Of a stretch of DNA of 64,000 nucleotides, positions 43,435 through 56,227 are shown one piece after another. Source of the stretch: Juglans regia. Its lineage: Eukaryota > Streptophyta > Magnoliopsida > Fagales > Juglandaceae. Each line of letters begins with the position of its first letter. The stretch's first letter is position 1. The notes under the pieces were generated by a model. The model saw only the letters and a program-made list of their open reading frames with translations, was not told the DNA's origin and searched no databases. Made by a program: the position numbers and the translations under genes. The stretch covers positions 21,991,048 to 22,055,047 of the forward strand of contig NC_049903.1 of the NCBI RefSeq assembly GCF_001411555.2. Direction: 5' to 3'.

Positions 43435-44129
43435 ATGAGTGAACAAGAAAATCAATCCACTAAAACTCTTAAGGATTAACTCGACCCTACACGCACATCC
43501 ACACAATCATGCATCATGTTTCTAACTAACACTCGTCAATTTGATTTTAAAACATGAATGATACAACTACTTCCCACCTTTCATGGTTTAGAGAATAAAA
43601 ATATTTACTTGCACATTAGGGAGTTTGAGGAAGTTAATTGCGACTTTCCATAGTCATAATGCTACAAATGATGTTGTGAGACTTAAGTTCTTTCCTTTCT
43701 CTTTAAAAGATAGAGTAAAGAGCTGATTGTACTCACTAAGACCATGATCCATAGGATCATGGAGTGAGATGACACAGTTATTTTTTAACAAATATTTTTT
43801 CCAACATAAGACCAATGCTTTGAAGAGGCAGATCTCTACCTGTGCACAAAAGGATAGTGGAACTTTGTTTTAGGATTGGGAGATGTTTAAGGAGTTGTTG
43901 AGTATGTGTCCTCACCATGGGTATTAGAATTGTCGCTTAGTTAGTTATTTCTATGAGAGATTTACACTTAGAGAGCATCAATTCATAGAGATGATGTGTA
44001 ATGGTGAATTTTTACAGAAAAATCCAGATAACGCTATAGAATATCTCAATGAGTTTGCTGAAAAAGCTTACACTTGGACTGAATCTAGTGCTACTGAGAG
44101 TACAAATAGGTCACGACCTGCTGAAAATC
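43435..44129 (+). pseudogene. Athila-type gag, N-terminal part
   Basis: Begins ATGAGTGAACAAG. Despite stops and frameshifts it reads LLPTFHGLENKNIYLHIREF, then a segment reading FLFPFSLK in part, and near 44040 an EFAEKAYTW-like stretch. These correspond in order to the Athila Gag N-terminus and core. It is interrupted by the solo LTR at 44135 and resumes at 54775. Confidence 0.75.
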
Positions 44130-44639
44130 CAAATTGTGACGCTCCCAAATTCCGCTTGGGATCGGACAGACATTTGAAGCGTCGAGACATACAACACAAG
44201 GTTACCTGCCCCCGTTCATGACATATAAGATGCAATAATCCTAACATGCATCTAGCATTATGCAATATTCGCAGCAGATAATTTGTTTCTTCAGCAATAC
44301 TATGCACCAAACTGAAATATTCCAAATACTTAAAACATACTTCATACATAATGACGTACTAAATAACTGAGATCACAATACTAGTCCAAAATGGTTGTGA
44401 TCAAAAGAGTGTTGGAGATTGAACTCCACAAATACAAGTAGTAATATGAGGTAACTGTTGTACTACCATCTACGTCACACCATCGCTTAGTCGACCATTT
44501 CCAGTTGGTCGATTCCCGGTTCTCCTTCAGATCCTGTAGCAAAATCTACCATTCGAGGGGAATGGTAGTTGGGACTACCACAGTGAGATTTGATTACAAA
44601 TCTCAGCAAGTTAACAAGAAACTTCCACACAGGTTAATG

Positions 44640-45060
44640 ATGCATGCATGGCAGTAAAAACATGAATGCATAATCAAATCATAAGTAATCATAGTATAAC
44701 TTGACATACAACATAACATAACTGGCATAACTTAAACTGAAACTGAAGCTTAGCATGAACGTGACTTGAAACATAACATGGATTTGAAACATAGCATGAA
44801 CGTGAACTTGGAACATAACATGGACTTGAAACATAGCATGAACGTGAACATGCATAATTTGAACATGAACTTGAACATAACTTGAACCTGAGCATGACAT
44901 AACATAAATGTGAACTAGGAATATAACGTGAATATGAACATAACATAACATGAACTTGAAACATATTCTTGTCTCATGGGATTACCATGATTGCGTGAAC
45001 GTAAACTTGAACATAACATAACGTGAAACATGACTTGAACTTGGAATCTTATTCAATAGA
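44640..45060. repeat. Degenerate AACATG/AACGTG array
   Basis: Dense repeats of ACATAACATGAAC and GAACGTGAAC with irregular period. Apparent Val-His-Val-Met proteins on the other strand are artefacts of this array. A related array is at 45530-45960. Both occur in the inverted copy (63130-63680 and 62250-62690). Confidence 0.75.
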
Positions 45061-45180
45061 CTTAATCATTAACGTGACCATATGGGTGCTACACAGGTCC
45101 CCTTGAGCCGTGTGTCCCTGCCGATTACCGCATCACATCACAGGTTTCTATACCAGCTGTGAGTGCGTTAATACGTACTC

Positions 45181-45328
45181 CACAGTTGTTGTGGCCCCAC
45201 GTATTCTACGTGTCACAATTGCTGTGTCTCACGTAGTGTATGCTCCACAGTTGTTGTGGCCCCCCATACTTCATGCTCCACAGTTGTCGTGACCCCATGA
45301 CTTATCTGTTTGTGCCACACTTGCTGTG
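45181..45328. repeat. Five spaced copies of the palindrome-like CACARTTGYTGTG
   Basis: Copies at 45181, 45214, 45246, 45279 and 45316, spaced 33, 32, 33 and 37 bp. Variants are CACAGTTGTTGTG (twice), CACAATTGCTGTG, CACAGTTGTCGTG and CACACTTGCTGTG. Each is nearly self-complementary. Equivalent copies are retained at about 62883-63034 in the inverted LTR copy. Confidence 0.8.
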
Positions 45329-46823
45329 GACACACGTAACATAATGTGTGGCACCATCGGCGTTAGTGCCTGGCGCGCTCCGGTGACCAGCTAATTAGGC
45401 CCCATTCGCAACCTGTTGACTGTACTTCGTCAATTCAGGAAATTTCACACCTATTTAGACACTCCAGCGTGAACAAAGGAGTTCCACTAGGATATTACCC
45501 CATCCTAGCGTTTAGGGTCGTGATTGACATGAATAACTTAACTGGCATACATGACATTTATTAACGTGACGTAACATGAACGTGACATAAAAGATAAAAG
45601 TCCTGACGTAGCATAACGTGACATGAACGTAAGATGACAGACATGACATACCTCGACACATAAATGTAACAGAGAACATTTCATAACATGTCATACTTGT
45701 AACATGCAACATTTCGTAACATGACATACCATATAACAGACAACATTCTATAACTTGGGATAACATGTAACAGTGAATATTACGTGACATGAAATACATA
45801 TAACAGATGGCATACTTAACATGACATACTTGCAATGTATAGCAATACGTGACATAATATCTTGTGTAACAGATGAATAATTCATGACAGAATAAATTCT
45901 GTGTAACAGAAAAATATGTAATGACTTGGCATGACACATATGATAACATGCATACATACACTTTAGTTCCCTTACTTATCACTCATACACATTAAACTGA
46001 TAGTAAGTTAAAAGCTAACTTACCTCGATCTTCGCGCTTCAAGACGAACTCAAGTGCGATCACGAGAAACTGAAAATAGTGATTTCTAAAAGTTAAAACT
46101 TAATCACTAACAATTAGGAATATGGAAAAGTATCAACTTAGAGTAAAGTTACCATTTTACCCTCTTTATGTGAGAAAATGACCATTTTACCCATAACTTA
46201 AGAATTTTGCATCCTAACTCCAAAAATCACCAAAATTTACATACCTTATGTAAATTTTGTCCTAAGCTCAAATATCAATTCAAAAAAATTTAAAACTAAA
46301 CACAACCATTAAAACTCTATATGGCCGAAACTTACAAGGCTATTTCCTTTGCTTTTTGTTGTAATTCTTTCAAATCTCAAAACTCATGATTAAACCAAAA
46401 TTTTTCTTCTACTACACTCATAACATATTCCTAAGAATAATCATGTTTTGAATCATGAACAAAAGTCATCAAAATCACTAAAACCATACTTGAACTTTTT
46501 GGTTTGTCTTCTAAGTTCAAAACAGAATTTTGTTTCTAACTTGTTTTGATCCACCTCTTGATCCATGACTTATAAAGAAGTGATCTTCAAACCAAAACAT
46601 CACATGGTTTAAAAAGGTGTCCTAAAACAGATCCAAGCTTCAGACTCAAGATCACATGGTTAAACATCACCCAAAACATAAATTTAGCCAAGAACATCAT
46701 CACTTTAGCCTAACCAAATATCTGAATGCATAAAATTTCATATGTTCGAAACTAACATCAAATATCTTCAAAATAACATTCTAACATGTATATAAGTTGC
46801 TTAGGATCTTCCAATAAAAATAT

Positions 46824-47658
46824 TGATATGAACCCGTGGGAATGAATTCCCTTGAACCCACAATCAATTTGAAAACTCCCCAAGAAAGCCAAAATCAAGT
46901 CAAGGATGGAGAATCTAGACCCGATGAGAACTCGTTTCAAGAACCTAGATTATATTAAAATCTAGACCCGTTGAAGAACCCGTCTCAAGAACCCAGATTA
47001 CAAAGGAGGAACGCCACAAAGGTTGTGATTTACCTTTGATAAGTTCAAGAGTTCAATCAAGAACAAGAGGAGAAAACTCAACTCACAAATAAAATTCAAT
47101 ATTGTCTAACTCTCAAATGAGGCTACAAAGAGTTTTTAAAGCCAAACCTAATCAAAACCCTAGCCAAAATAATGCCCCTTTTACCCAAAATTACCCTTGA
47201 TGAACAGTACCGGCTACAGTACGCGCGGCTACAGTAACCCCAACAGTAAATTGATGAAACCCTAGTTCCTAAAATGTAATTTTCCAAATAAGCCCTTGGC
47301 CAAAATACAAGGCCTTCCCAAAAACATAGTTCAAAAGAAATAAGACATGTGAGCCAAGCATCTTCAAGCCCACTTATTCTAAACTAATAAAATAAATCAT
47401 TTAACCAAATTGGAAGCCTCCAATAACGATAGGCCGTATGTTTAAGTCATGTCTTCCACAGCTTGAATAAAGTGGATCAAAACTGGTTCTTCTTCTTTCA
47501 GACCCATCTTCAGTGTTGGGCTCTTGCTGGCTTCATCCCAGGTGGATTGCACCAATCCTTGCATTGCTTCCTTGATCTTCTTGGCCCTTGATCTTGTAAT
47601 TGGCCCATCTGGAACTTGCAAAGGATCTTTAAGAGTAGGCCCACCTTGGTTCCTATCA
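46824..47658 (-). repeat. 3' LTR of the CRM-like element
   Basis: Complete 835-bp LTR, TGATATGAACCCGTGGG to GGTTCCTATCA. The last 71 codons of Gag-Pol are inside it. Confidence 0.95.
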
Positions 47659-50600
47659 TTCCCCCTCTCCTCAAAAGGATTCGACCTCGAATCTTCACCT
47701 ACATCAAAAGGAGAAAGATCAGAAACATTGAAAGTTGCAGAAACTTTATACTCACCTGGAAGATCGACTTTATATGCATTGTCATTAATTTTCTCAAGAA
47801 TTTGGAAAGGTCCATCTCCTCGAGGATGCAACTTAGTCCTTCTATGGGCTGGGAATCTTTCTTTGCGCATGTGAACCCAAACCCAATCTCCTGGTTCAAA
47901 GATGACACGCCTTCGTCCTTTATTGGCTTGGGAAGCAACCCTTTCATTCTTTTGGGCAATTTGAAGCCGTACCCTCTCATGAAGTGATTTCACCAACTCC
48001 GCCTTCTTTTGTCCATCCAAACTACTCCTGTCATCAACAGGTAAAGGCATCAAATCCAAAGGAGTAAGTGGATTAAATCCATAAACAATTTCAAAAGGAG
48101 AGTATGAAGTAGTAGTATGCATCGTCCTATTATATGCAAACTCTATAAATGGCAAACAATCCTCCCAAGTTTTTAAATTCTTATGAACAACAGTGCGTAA
48201 AAGCTGAGTTAAAGTCCTATTAACTACTTCAGTCTGACCATCAGTCTGTGGATGACAAGTAGTGGAAAATAAGAGCTTAGTACCCAATTTCCCCCACAAC
48301 ACCTTCCAAAAGTAGCTAAGGAATTTAACATCCCTATCAGAAACAATACTCCTAGGTACACCATGGAGTCGCACTATCTCCCTGAAAAACAAGTCAGCTA
48401 TATTTGTTGCATCATCTGTTTTATGGCATGGAATGAAATGTGCCATCTTACTGAATCTATCAACAACAACAAAAATAGAATCTCTACCCCTTTTGGTCCT
48501 AGGCAGCCCCAAAACAAAGTCCATAGATATGTCGACCCATGGCTCACTAGGAACGGGTAAGGGTGTATACAACCCATGTGGCAAAACCTTAGATTTGGCC
48601 TTTCTACATGTAATGCATCTTCCACAAATACGGTTAACATCTCTCTTCATCTTAGGCCAAAAGAAATGTTCATGCAAAATGTCTAAAGTTTTCTTGACAC
48701 CAAAGTGTCCCATTAACCCCCCACCATGTGCCTCACGCACCAATAACTCACGCATAGAACAATTTGGCAGACAAAGTTTGCTTTCTTTAAACAAATAACC
48801 ATCATGCTTGTAAAACTTACCAAATGCCGCCTTATCACATGCCACATACACATTTGAAAAATCAGCATCATCGGCATACATGTCTTTCACGTATTCAAAC
48901 CCAAGCATTTTGGCACTCATAGAAGTAAGAAGTACATACCTCCGGGATAGAGCATCAGCAACAATGTTCTCCTTACCTTGCTTGTAACGGATGACATAGG
49001 GAAAGGTCTCAATGTATTCCATCCATCTAGCATGCCTTTTATTCAACTTACCTTGACCCTTGAGATGCTTCAATGATTCATGATCGGTGTGGATCACAAA
49101 TTCCCTTGGCCATAGGTAGTGCTGCCAAGTCTCTAATGCACGAACAAGAGCATAAAGCTCTTTGTCATAAGTAGGGTACTTCAGGGATGCCCCACTTAAC
49201 TTTTCACTGAAGAAGGCTATGGGCCGCCTATCCTGCATCAAAACGGCTCCAATCCCTATTCCTGAGGCATCACATTCAATCTCAAAAGCTTTGTTAAAAT
49301 CAGGTAATGCTAACACAGGTGCAGAGCACAACCTTTCTTTAATAGTGGCAAAAGCATTCTCTTGATTAGCCCCCCAATGAAACCCAACATTCTTTTTAAT
49401 TACCTCAGTGAGTGGTGCAGCAATGGTGCTGAAGTCTTTAACAAAACGCCGATAAAAGCTAGCTAGCCCATGAAAGCTTCTTACCTCAGTGATGCTTTTT
49501 GGCGTTGGCCACTCCTTGATGGCCTTGACTTTCTCTTCATCCACCTCAATACCCTTTGTACTAACAACGTAACCAAGAAAAACAACTTTTTCCATGCAAA
49601 AGGCACATTTCTTGAAATTAGCATACAACTTTTCACATCTCAACACATCAAACACATATCTCAAATGCTCAATATGTTCATTTAAGTTCTTGCTGTACAC
49701 TAAGATATCATCAAAGTACACAACCACAAACTTGCCTATGAATGCACGTAGGACATGGTTCATTAATCTCATGAAAGTACTGGGCGCATTTGTAAGTCCA
49801 AATGGCATAACCAACCATTCATAAAGCCCATACTTAGTCTTAAAAGCAGTTTTCCATTCATCACCCTCTTTCATTCTAATTTGATGGTACCCACTTTTAA
49901 GATCAATTTTACTGAAAATACATGAACCATGCAATTCATCAAGCATATCATCCAATCTAGGAATGGGATGGCGATACTTTACCGTGATATTGTTGACCGC
50001 CCTGCAATCAATGCACATCCTCCACGTCCCATCCTTCTTTGGCACTAGTAGCACTGGTACTGCACAAGGGCTCATGCTCTCCCTCACGTACCCCTTGCTC
50101 ATCAAATCCTCAACTTGCCTCTGAAGCTCCTTTGTCTCCTCTGGATTACTCCTATAGGCTGGTCGGTTTGGAATAGCAGCCCCGGGCACAAAATCAATCT
50201 GGTGCTCAATGCCTCTAATGGGTGGCAACTCATTTGGCATCTCCTCCGGGAATACATCCTCAAACTCCTGCAACAAAGAAACAGCCAAACTAGGAAGAGA
50301 CTGGTTAGTTTCATCAAGAGTAAGATAAGACTCTTTATAGACAAGAAAAATCATAGGGCGATCTGCGAAGAAAGCCCTCTTAACCTCACTCTCTCTTGCA
50401 TAGAAACTCACTTTTGCCTTTCCTTTTCTCTCAGAAGACTCTCTTTCTTTTTTCTCTCGTGGCTCCACTATTTTTTCTTTACTCTCAGCCACCTCTCTAC
50501 TTTCTTTCTCACTCTTTCTTTTATGCTCATATTCACGCTCACTCTTTCTTTTTTGCTCAATCTCTTTTTCACTCTTCCTTTTTTGATCACTCTCATTTTC

Positions 50601-52328
50601 ACTCTTTCTCTTCTGATCACTCTCATTTTCACTCTTTCTTTTTTGAGCAACCTCACTTTTCAATTTCAATTGGTCCTCATAGACCTGGCTTGGAGTTAAA
50701 GGAGCAACTTTAATTGTTTTGCCCTCCTCTTCAAAGCTGTACATGTTCATGAACCCATCATGTGTCACTCTCCTATCATACTGCCACGGCCTCCCCAACA
50801 AAATATGGCCCGCATGCATAGGCACAACATCACAAAGCACCTCATCTTGATACTTCCCAATAGAAAAAGTAACTAACACTTGTTTATCCACCCTAACCTC
50901 TCCACAATCATTCAACCACTGCAATTTGTATGGTCTAGAGTGTTTTAAGGTTGGTAAATTCAATTTCTCAACCAAAGTAGTGCTAGCCACATTAGTACAA
51001 CTCCCTCCATCAATGATCATACTACATACCTTATTGTTGACATGGCATCTAGTATGGAAAATGTTCTCTCTCTGTTGCTCTGCATCATCCACCTTAATGT
51101 GTGCATTAAGAGCACGCCTGGCAACAAGAGACTCACCTGTCACAGGGTATACCACTCCATCATCATCACTAGCATCATCCAACTCGGGCACCTCATCACT
51201 ATCATCTTCACTCTCAGTCATCACCTCCCCATTGTCACGCATAATCATCACCCTCCTATTTGGACATTGAGAAGCAATGTGCCCTGAACCCAAACACTTA
51301 AAACATTTGATATCTCTATTCCGTGAAGGTTGGGATTCTACCTTGGGTTTGTTGCTAGTTCCCTCATCTTTTCCCTTAGGTGGTTCGGTCTTTCTCTTTG
51401 CTTCAGCTGGATCATTCCTATCCCATTTTGATTTCCAAGTAGTGCTAGAAACCGTAGTGTACCTTGCTGTCCCTTTTCTCTTTAATTGCCTCTCCACCTT
51501 CATAGCCATGTGCACCATGTCCTCTATCTCCACATAATGCTGCAATTCAATTACATTGGCTATGTCCCTATTCAACCCACTCAAAAATCTAGCCATGGTG
51601 GCCTCTCGGTCCTCCTCTACATTAGCCCGAATCATCGCCACCTCCATCTCCTTATGGTAATCCTCCACACTCCTAGACCCCTGTGTAAGATTTTGTAATT
51701 TCTGAAAAAGGTCTCTATAGTAATGGCTAGGAACAAATCTCCGCCTCATGAGAGCTTTCAACTCTCCCCATGTCTCTATAGGCCTCTCATAATTCCTTCT
51801 CCTATTGGTCACTAATTGATCCCACCAAATAATAGCATAATCAGTGAACTCAATTACCGCCAACTTCACTTTCTTCTCCTCAGAGTAATTATGACAATCA
51901 AACACCAACTCTATTTTTTTCTCCCACTCTAGATAAACCTCAGGGTCAGTTCTACCTTGGAAAGATGGTATTTTCATTTTGATGCTACCAAGGTCTCTAT
52001 CTACACCATCCCGACCCCTTAGATTCCCCTCAAGTCCTCTTTCATGCCTAACTCCTCTATTTCTACCCGACCCAACGTCAGATGCTAAATCTTCCTCTTC
52101 CCCACCATCTCCTTCATTCTCATACTGATTTTCGACTCTATGCTCACATCGCCTCCTATCCGTCCTACCTTGTAGATTTCTAATCGCTGCTTCTTGATGA
52201 TCCATCCTATCCCTCACTTCACCCAACACCAAGTTTAACCGCTCAAACTGTTGTTGCATGGCTTGCAACACAAAGGATGAGTTATCTGCTCTCCCCCTTG
52301 GTGGGAATGAATTCCCTTGAACCCACAA
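47442..52328 (-). CDS. Gag-Pol polyprotein of a CRM-like Ty3/gypsy retrotransposon, start lost
   Basis: An uninterrupted frame of 1628 codons. The first ten codons come from LTR sequence at the deletion junction and no ATG precedes residue 24. Gag core is at about 117-285 and the CCHC knuckle at C342-C345-H350-C355. Protease has IIDGGSC with D440. Ser/Lys/Glu repeats ([10 protein letters not shown] type) span about 575-650. Reverse transcriptase has YFDD at 871-874 and RNase H begins with D1020. The integrase zinc finger is H1201, H1208, C1238, C1241 (extra C1235). Catalytic D1270, D1331 and E1367 have the usual 35-residue last spacing. [19 protein letters not shown] tail is encoded in the LTR. 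I see no canonical chromodomain. Pol running into the 3' LTR and the Gag type point to the CRM clade; this is inference. All key residues are present. Confidence 0.9.
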   Translation of the reverse strand: MWVQGNSFPPRGRADNSSFVLQAMQQQFERLNLVLGEVRDRMDHQEAAIRNLQGRTDRRRCEHRVENQYENEGDGGEEEDLASDVGSGRNRGVRHERGLEGNLRGRDGVDRDLGSIKMKIPSFQGRTDPEVYLEWEKKIELVFDCHNYSEEKKVKLAVIEFTDYAIIWWDQLVTNRRRNYERPIETWGELKALMRRRFVPSHYYRDLFQKLQNLTQGSRSVEDYHKEMEVAMIRANVEEDREATMARFLSGLNRDIANVIELQHYVEIEDMVHMAMKVERQLKRKGTARYTTVSSTTWKSKWDRNDPAEAKRKTEPPKGKDEGTSNKPKVESQPSRNRDIKCFKCLGSGHIASQCPNRRVMIMRDNGEVMTESEDDSDEVPELDDASDDDGVVYPVTGESLVARRALNAHIKVDDAEQQRENIFHTRCHVNNKVCSMIIDGGSCTNVASTTLVEKLNLPTLKHSRPYKLQWLNDCGEVRVDKQVLVTFSIGKYQDEVLCDVVPMHAGHILLGRPWQYDRRVTHDGFMNMYSFEEEGKTIKVAPLTPSQVYEDQLKLKSEVAQKRKSENESDQKRKSENESDQKRKSEKEIEQKRKSEREYEHKRKSEKESREVAESKEKIVEPREKKERESSERKGKAKVSFYARESEVKRAFFADRPMIFLVYKESYLTLDETNQSLPSLAVSLLQEFEDVFPEEMPNELPPIRGIEHQIDFVPGAAIPNRPAYRSNPEETKELQRQVEDLMSKGYVRESMSPCAVPVLLVPKKDGTWRMCIDCRAVNNITVKYRHPIPRLDDMLDELHGSCIFSKIDLKSGYHQIRMKEGDEWKTAFKTKYGLYEWLVMPFGLTNAPSTFMRLMNHVLRAFIGKFVVVYFDDILVYSKNLNEHIEHLRYVFDVLRCEKLYANFKKCAFCMEKVVFLGYVVSTKGIEVDEEKVKAIKEWPTPKSITEVRSFHGLASFYRRFVKDFSTIAAPLTEVIKKNVGFHWGANQENAFATIKERLCSAPVLALPDFNKAFEIECDASGIGIGAVLMQDRRPIAFFSEKLSGASLKYPTYDKELYALVRALETWQHYLWPREFVIHTDHESLKHLKGQGKLNKRHARWMEYIETFPYVIRYKQGKENIVADALSRRYVLLTSMSAKMLGFEYVKDMYADDADFSNVYVACDKAAFGKFYKHDGYLFKESKLCLPNCSMRELLVREAHGGGLMGHFGVKKTLDILHEHFFWPKMKRDVNRICGRCITCRKAKSKVLPHGLYTPLPVPSEPWVDISMDFVLGLPRTKRGRDSIFVVVDRFSKMAHFIPCHKTDDATNIADLFFREIVRLHGVPRSIVSDRDVKFLSYFWKVLWGKLGTKLLFSTTCHPQTDGQTEVVNRTLTQLLRTVVHKNLKTWEDCLPFIEFAYNRTMHTTTSYSPFEIVYGFNPLTPLDLMPLPVDDRSSLDGQKKAELVKSLHERVRLQIAQKNERVASQANKGRRRVIFEPGDWVWVHMRKERFPAHRRTKLHPRGDGPFQILEKINDNAYKVDLPGEYKVSATFNVSDLSPFDVGEDSRSNPFEERGNDRNQGGPTLKDPLQVPDGPITRSRAKKIKEAMQGLVQSTWDEASKSPTLKMGLKEEEPVLIHFIQAVEDMT
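50480..50650 (-). repeat. Coding repeat in the Gag-Pol linker (KRKSE units)
   Basis: Repeats of about 27-30 bp (CACTCTTTCTTTTTTGATCA type on the plus strand) encode [14 protein letters not shown] units between protease and reverse transcriptase. The non-autonomous copies carry expanded or altered versions, so this linker evolves by repeat turnover. Confidence 0.75.
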
Positions 52329-53123
52329 TCAATTTGAAAACTCCCCAAGAAAGCCAAAATCAAGTCAAGGATGGAGAATCTAGACCCGATGAGAACTCGT
52401 TTCAAGAACCTAGATTATATTAAAATCTAGACCCGTTGAAGAACCCGTCTCAAGAACCCAGATTACAAAGGAGGAACGCCACAAAGGTTGTGATTTACCT
52501 TTGATAAGTTCAAGAGTTCAATCAAGAACAAGAGGAGAAAACTCAACTCACAAATAAAATTCAATATTGTCTAACTCTCAAATGAGGCTACAAAGAGTTT
52601 TTAAAGCCAAACCTAATCAAAACCCTAGCCAAAATAATGCCCCTTTTACCCAAAATTACCCTTGATGAACAGTACCGGCTACAGTACGCGCGGCTACAGT
52701 AACCCCAACAGTAAATTGATGAAACCCTAGTTCCTAAAATGTAATTTTCCAAATAAGCCCTTGGCCAAAATACAAGGCCTTCCCAAAAACATAGTTCAAA
52801 AGAAATAAGACATGTGAGCCAAGCATCTTCAAGCCCACTTATTCTAAACTAATAAAATAAATCATTTAACCAAATTGGAAGCCTCCAATAACGATAGGCC
52901 GTATGTTTAAGTCATGTCTTCCACAGCTTGAATAAAGTGGATCAAAACTGGTTCTTCTTCTTTCAGACCCATCTTTAGTGTTGGGCTCTTGCTGGCTTCA
53001 TCCCAGGTGGATTGCACCAATCCTTGCATTGCTTCCTTGATCTTCTTGGCCCTTGATCTTGTAATTGGCCCATCTGGAACTTGCAAAGGATCTTTAAGAG
53101 TAGGCCCACCTTGGTTCCTATCA
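52301..53123 (-). repeat. 5' LTR of the CRM-like element, 12 bases short
   Basis: 823 bp. It starts with GTGGGAATG directly after Gag codons (CCCCCTTG). The outer end GGTTCCTATCA meets TSD AATAT. Confidence 0.93.
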
Positions 53124-54774
53124 AATATCAAAGCCATTGGAATAAGATTAAAGCATAAAAGATTTAAACTTTCTCAAAACAGAAACTGTTTTGCCTCTTC
53201 CAGTTTCTAAGTTTCTAGACCTAAGAAAATATTTCACCAAAACTTTTAATCATGCAACAAATCCTCAACCAATAATCATATACACATGTTAACAGTACTC
53301 CATAAAAATTTCGGACCAAGATCTATTCATTAGCTTGGTCAAAAACTCCAAAATATAACACACTCTCCAGTTTATCGTCCAGAATGACCTTTCTGGGGTA
53401 TAAACAACTTTTGACCAATCCAATGATCTCCAAATGGAACGAATAAGGTATCCACATAAACTAGACTCCAAAATAAAGAACTTTCAAGAAGGAAGCTTTG
53501 CGAGAAAACACTTACAAAAACTTCGAAACAAGCGTTCAATAGAGGTACAAAAAACTGTCCGAGTGTCTTTTGTGTTTTATGAAGGAAAAGTGTAAATAAG
53601 AGCTGCTTTTCATGGGAAGTGGACTGGAGAGCTTCTTACACAAGCTATGTAAAGTGATAGGACTGAAGGAATGGTTGAGTGTTGGCCTTTTCTTCTCATA
53701 AAAATCAGACCAAGATCTTTTCTCAAGGTGGAGTGTGAGAGTGAAAGAGTGAGGTGGCCCTTTAGCTTTGTCTTTCAAGAACCTTCTAGGCCCTTCTTGT
53801 AAAGATCTGGCCAGCCAAGTGGGGGTACAAAACTTAGCCATGAAGCAATCCTATGGTGACCAAATTCGTGGGCCTTAATGGGCCTAAACCGAATGGGCCT
53901 AAATTTTGGGGTTTAAAGAGGGTTTGGGTTGCTATCAACTATCAAGCCCAAATCCAATATCACTTGGTCCAATCAATTTTTCAAGGTTAACAAGGTTGGA
54001 TAATGATGTTCTAACACAAATTTGAAAAATTAATAGCATGTGGAAGTGATTTAATCAAGTGATTAAGCACAATGTTAGAAATCGGATTAAAAAAAGTTTA
54101 GAGGCCAACTTTAGGGTTTTGGGGAAAAAGTTTAGGGTTTCGATTTCAACAAAGCTTTTGGGCTTTCAATTGGATTCCCACCATTTCGGGTTTCACTAGG
54201 ATTGAAAACCTTTTTGGTCTGGCACAATATGGTTGATCAGATGAAATAAAGTTTTGCTTAAGTAACATGATTTCACAGGTTGATTCCTTCAAATCCATCA
54301 AACGTTCCTCATGGTACCAGGTGTCTAATATTACTCACTGCAATTGGTGCGCTTACCGAGGTTACTATTCACTCCGAAAAAGTGAATCATAAACTTAACA
54401 CTAAAAATTTCTAAATATTCATATTAACCTACAATGAAAATATTATACCGAAATTCAACCTCGAATTGCCCTTAAAAATAATTTCACAATTTCCAACAGA
54501 CGTTTCGTCCGGAATTATGAAAATAGGCTATTGCGCCATAAAATCCTAAATAATCCACTGAGTCTAATGGCGTATACCATAATCCATTCTGACACTTCTA
54601 ACCACTTCAAATAAATAAAACTCATATTTCTAGCAGTATAGTGAGTGATAACACTGACTATGTTGACAGACTAAAACCTATGCAATTGGTCGATTCATAA
54701 AAACTTATGGGGTTTTTACGAGATTCCTAAAGTCAATAGAAATTCCCCTAATGAATTTCTAGCGGGCTGTTACA

Positions 54775-56227
54775 CAAATGGTGGTGGAATTTACCATCTT
54801 AGGGAATATGATATCCTAAAAGCTAAGTTGGAGATGCTTACTAAGGAGTTATAGGTGCTAAAAACTAAGGATTTAAAGCCAACACATATGGCTACTCGTG
54901 TAGAGTCCTTTGAACTGTATTTTGTGTGTGGTGGGGTAGATCACCTAGCGCAAAAGTGCCCCACATTTGCTGAAATGAGGGGAATATATGAGGAATAATG
55001 TAATGTTTTAGGTATGTACAAAAAGCTTTTTGCACCTTTCTCTGATACCTACAATCCGGGGTGGCATAATCACCCCAATTTTATCTGAAAATCTGAAAAC
55101 CAACAGTCTGCACAGCCACCTAGCAGTTATCCTACACCGTATCATGCATCTTCCTCTTCTAGGAACTCTTTAGAAGATACTTTACATGCTGTTATTGAGG
55201 CACAGGGTAAAACTAATCAAAAGTTTGAATATTTGATTATGCAGGTTGTCGAGGAAAACAAGGAGATAAAAAGACATGTATCCAAGTTGATGAGCTCTTT
55301 GAGTGTGAATGAGCGTGGCAAGTTCCCTTCTCAAACTCAATCCACACCCCAAGGTCAACATATGGCTCAAGGAAATTTGAAAGAGGTCAATGCTATTGTG
55401 ACACGAAGTGGTAAATCCTTACACATCTCAACAACTGATAAGCCAGAGGATGTTGAAGAGGAACAAAGTAATAATAGTGTTGAGTTGTCCAAGGAAGCCG
55501 AGGTAATCAAGAGCTCAGTTAAGGTACCATTTCCTCCAACTTTAAAATTTGGTATGCGAACTTTGGATTCTACCAATGAAATCTTGGAGAACCTCAGGCA
55601 GGTAAAGATCAATCTTCATCTTTTGCATGTTATTAAATAAGTTCCTACTTATGCAAAAGTTCTCAAAGATTTGTGTATAGTTAAGAGGAAGCACTATGTT
55701 AAGAAGATAACATTTCTAACAGAGCAAGTTAGTGCTCTAATTGAGTAGTGAATTCCTCTTAAGTACAAGGATCTTGGTTGTCCAACCATTGCATGTAATA
55801 TTGAAAATCATGAGTTTGGGCAAGCCTTGCTAGATTTAGGAGCTAATGTAAATTTGATGCCTTATTCTATTTATTTGCAGCTTGGTATGGGTGAAATTAA
55901 GCCCACTTCTATTGTGTTTCAATTGGCTGACCGTTCAATTAAGAAACCGAAAGGGATAATTGAAGATCTTTTGATCCAAATTGACTAATTTTACTACCCT
56001 GTTGATTTTTTAATTTTGGACACTCAGTCAGTTGTTGAGTCTGACTCTAAGATTCCTCTCATATTAGGTAGACCTTTTTCCTAAGACTATGTAGTTATAA
56101 ACTGCAAGAATGGACTGATGAAACTATATTTTGGAAACATGACCATGGAGGTCAACATATTCCACATCAGTAAGCAGCCTAGTGAGGATGATGAGTGCCA
56201 ACAAACATACATGATTGACAGACTCAT
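54775..56227 (+). pseudogene. Athila-type gag C-terminus and protease, degenerate
   Basis: Continuation of the gag at 43435-44129 after the solo LTR. It contains a knuckle-like stretch near 54920 (LYFVCGGVDHLAQKCPTF, first Cys lost), PFSDTYNPGWHNHPNF, then an open piece at 55233-55640 with NLKEVNAIVTRSGK, the Athila Gag end. From about 55780 the protease region reads ALLDLGANVNLMPYSIYLQL, QLADRSIKKPKG, FYYPVDFLILDTQ and IPLILGRPFS. In-frame stops occur (near 54851, 55055, 55638 and 55986). RT, RNase H and most of integrase are absent from the window. Confidence 0.85.

Larger units (their letters stand above)
46824..53123 (-). mobile_element. Young CRM-like Ty3/gypsy element with intact Pol, TSD AATAT
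   Basis: LTRs 46824-47658 (835 bp) and 52301-53123 (823 bp, lacking its first 12 bases). TSD AATAT at 46819-46823 and 53124-53128. I found one difference between the LTRs (C/T near 47511/52974), so insertion is recent. Polypurine tract at 47659-47672. The leader, primer site, Gag start codon and first 12 LTR bases are missing at the right, joined at GTG (52301-52303). It is inserted in the 44135-54774 solo LTR. It has every Pol domain but could not be reverse-transcribed normally without its primer site. Confidence 0.93.
44135..54774 (-). mobile_element. Long solo LTR (about 4.3 kb net), TSD CAAAT, split by a nested element
   Basis: Plus-strand ends are TGTGACGCTCCC and GGGCTGTTACA, flanked by CAAAT at 44130-44134 and 54775-54779, within the Athila gag. 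The LTR pieces are 44135-46823 and 53129-54774; the 6.3-kb CRM-like element plus TSD lies between. A truncated second copy lies inverted at about 59.67-64.0 kb. It has no coding domain. The length and TGTAACA...GTCACA ends (element sense, minus) suggest a Del/Tekay-like chromovirus LTR, by memory only. Confidence 0.8.

Noticed and set aside
44679..44964. Val-His-Val-Met repeated protein
   Set aside because: Product of the degenerate AACATG hexamer array in a solo LTR. Several frames give similar low-complexity proteins.
45512..45982. 156-codon minus-strand frame with CYEM/CHV repeats
   Set aside because: Low-complexity frame across the second hexamer array of the same LTR. No domain and no conserved start.
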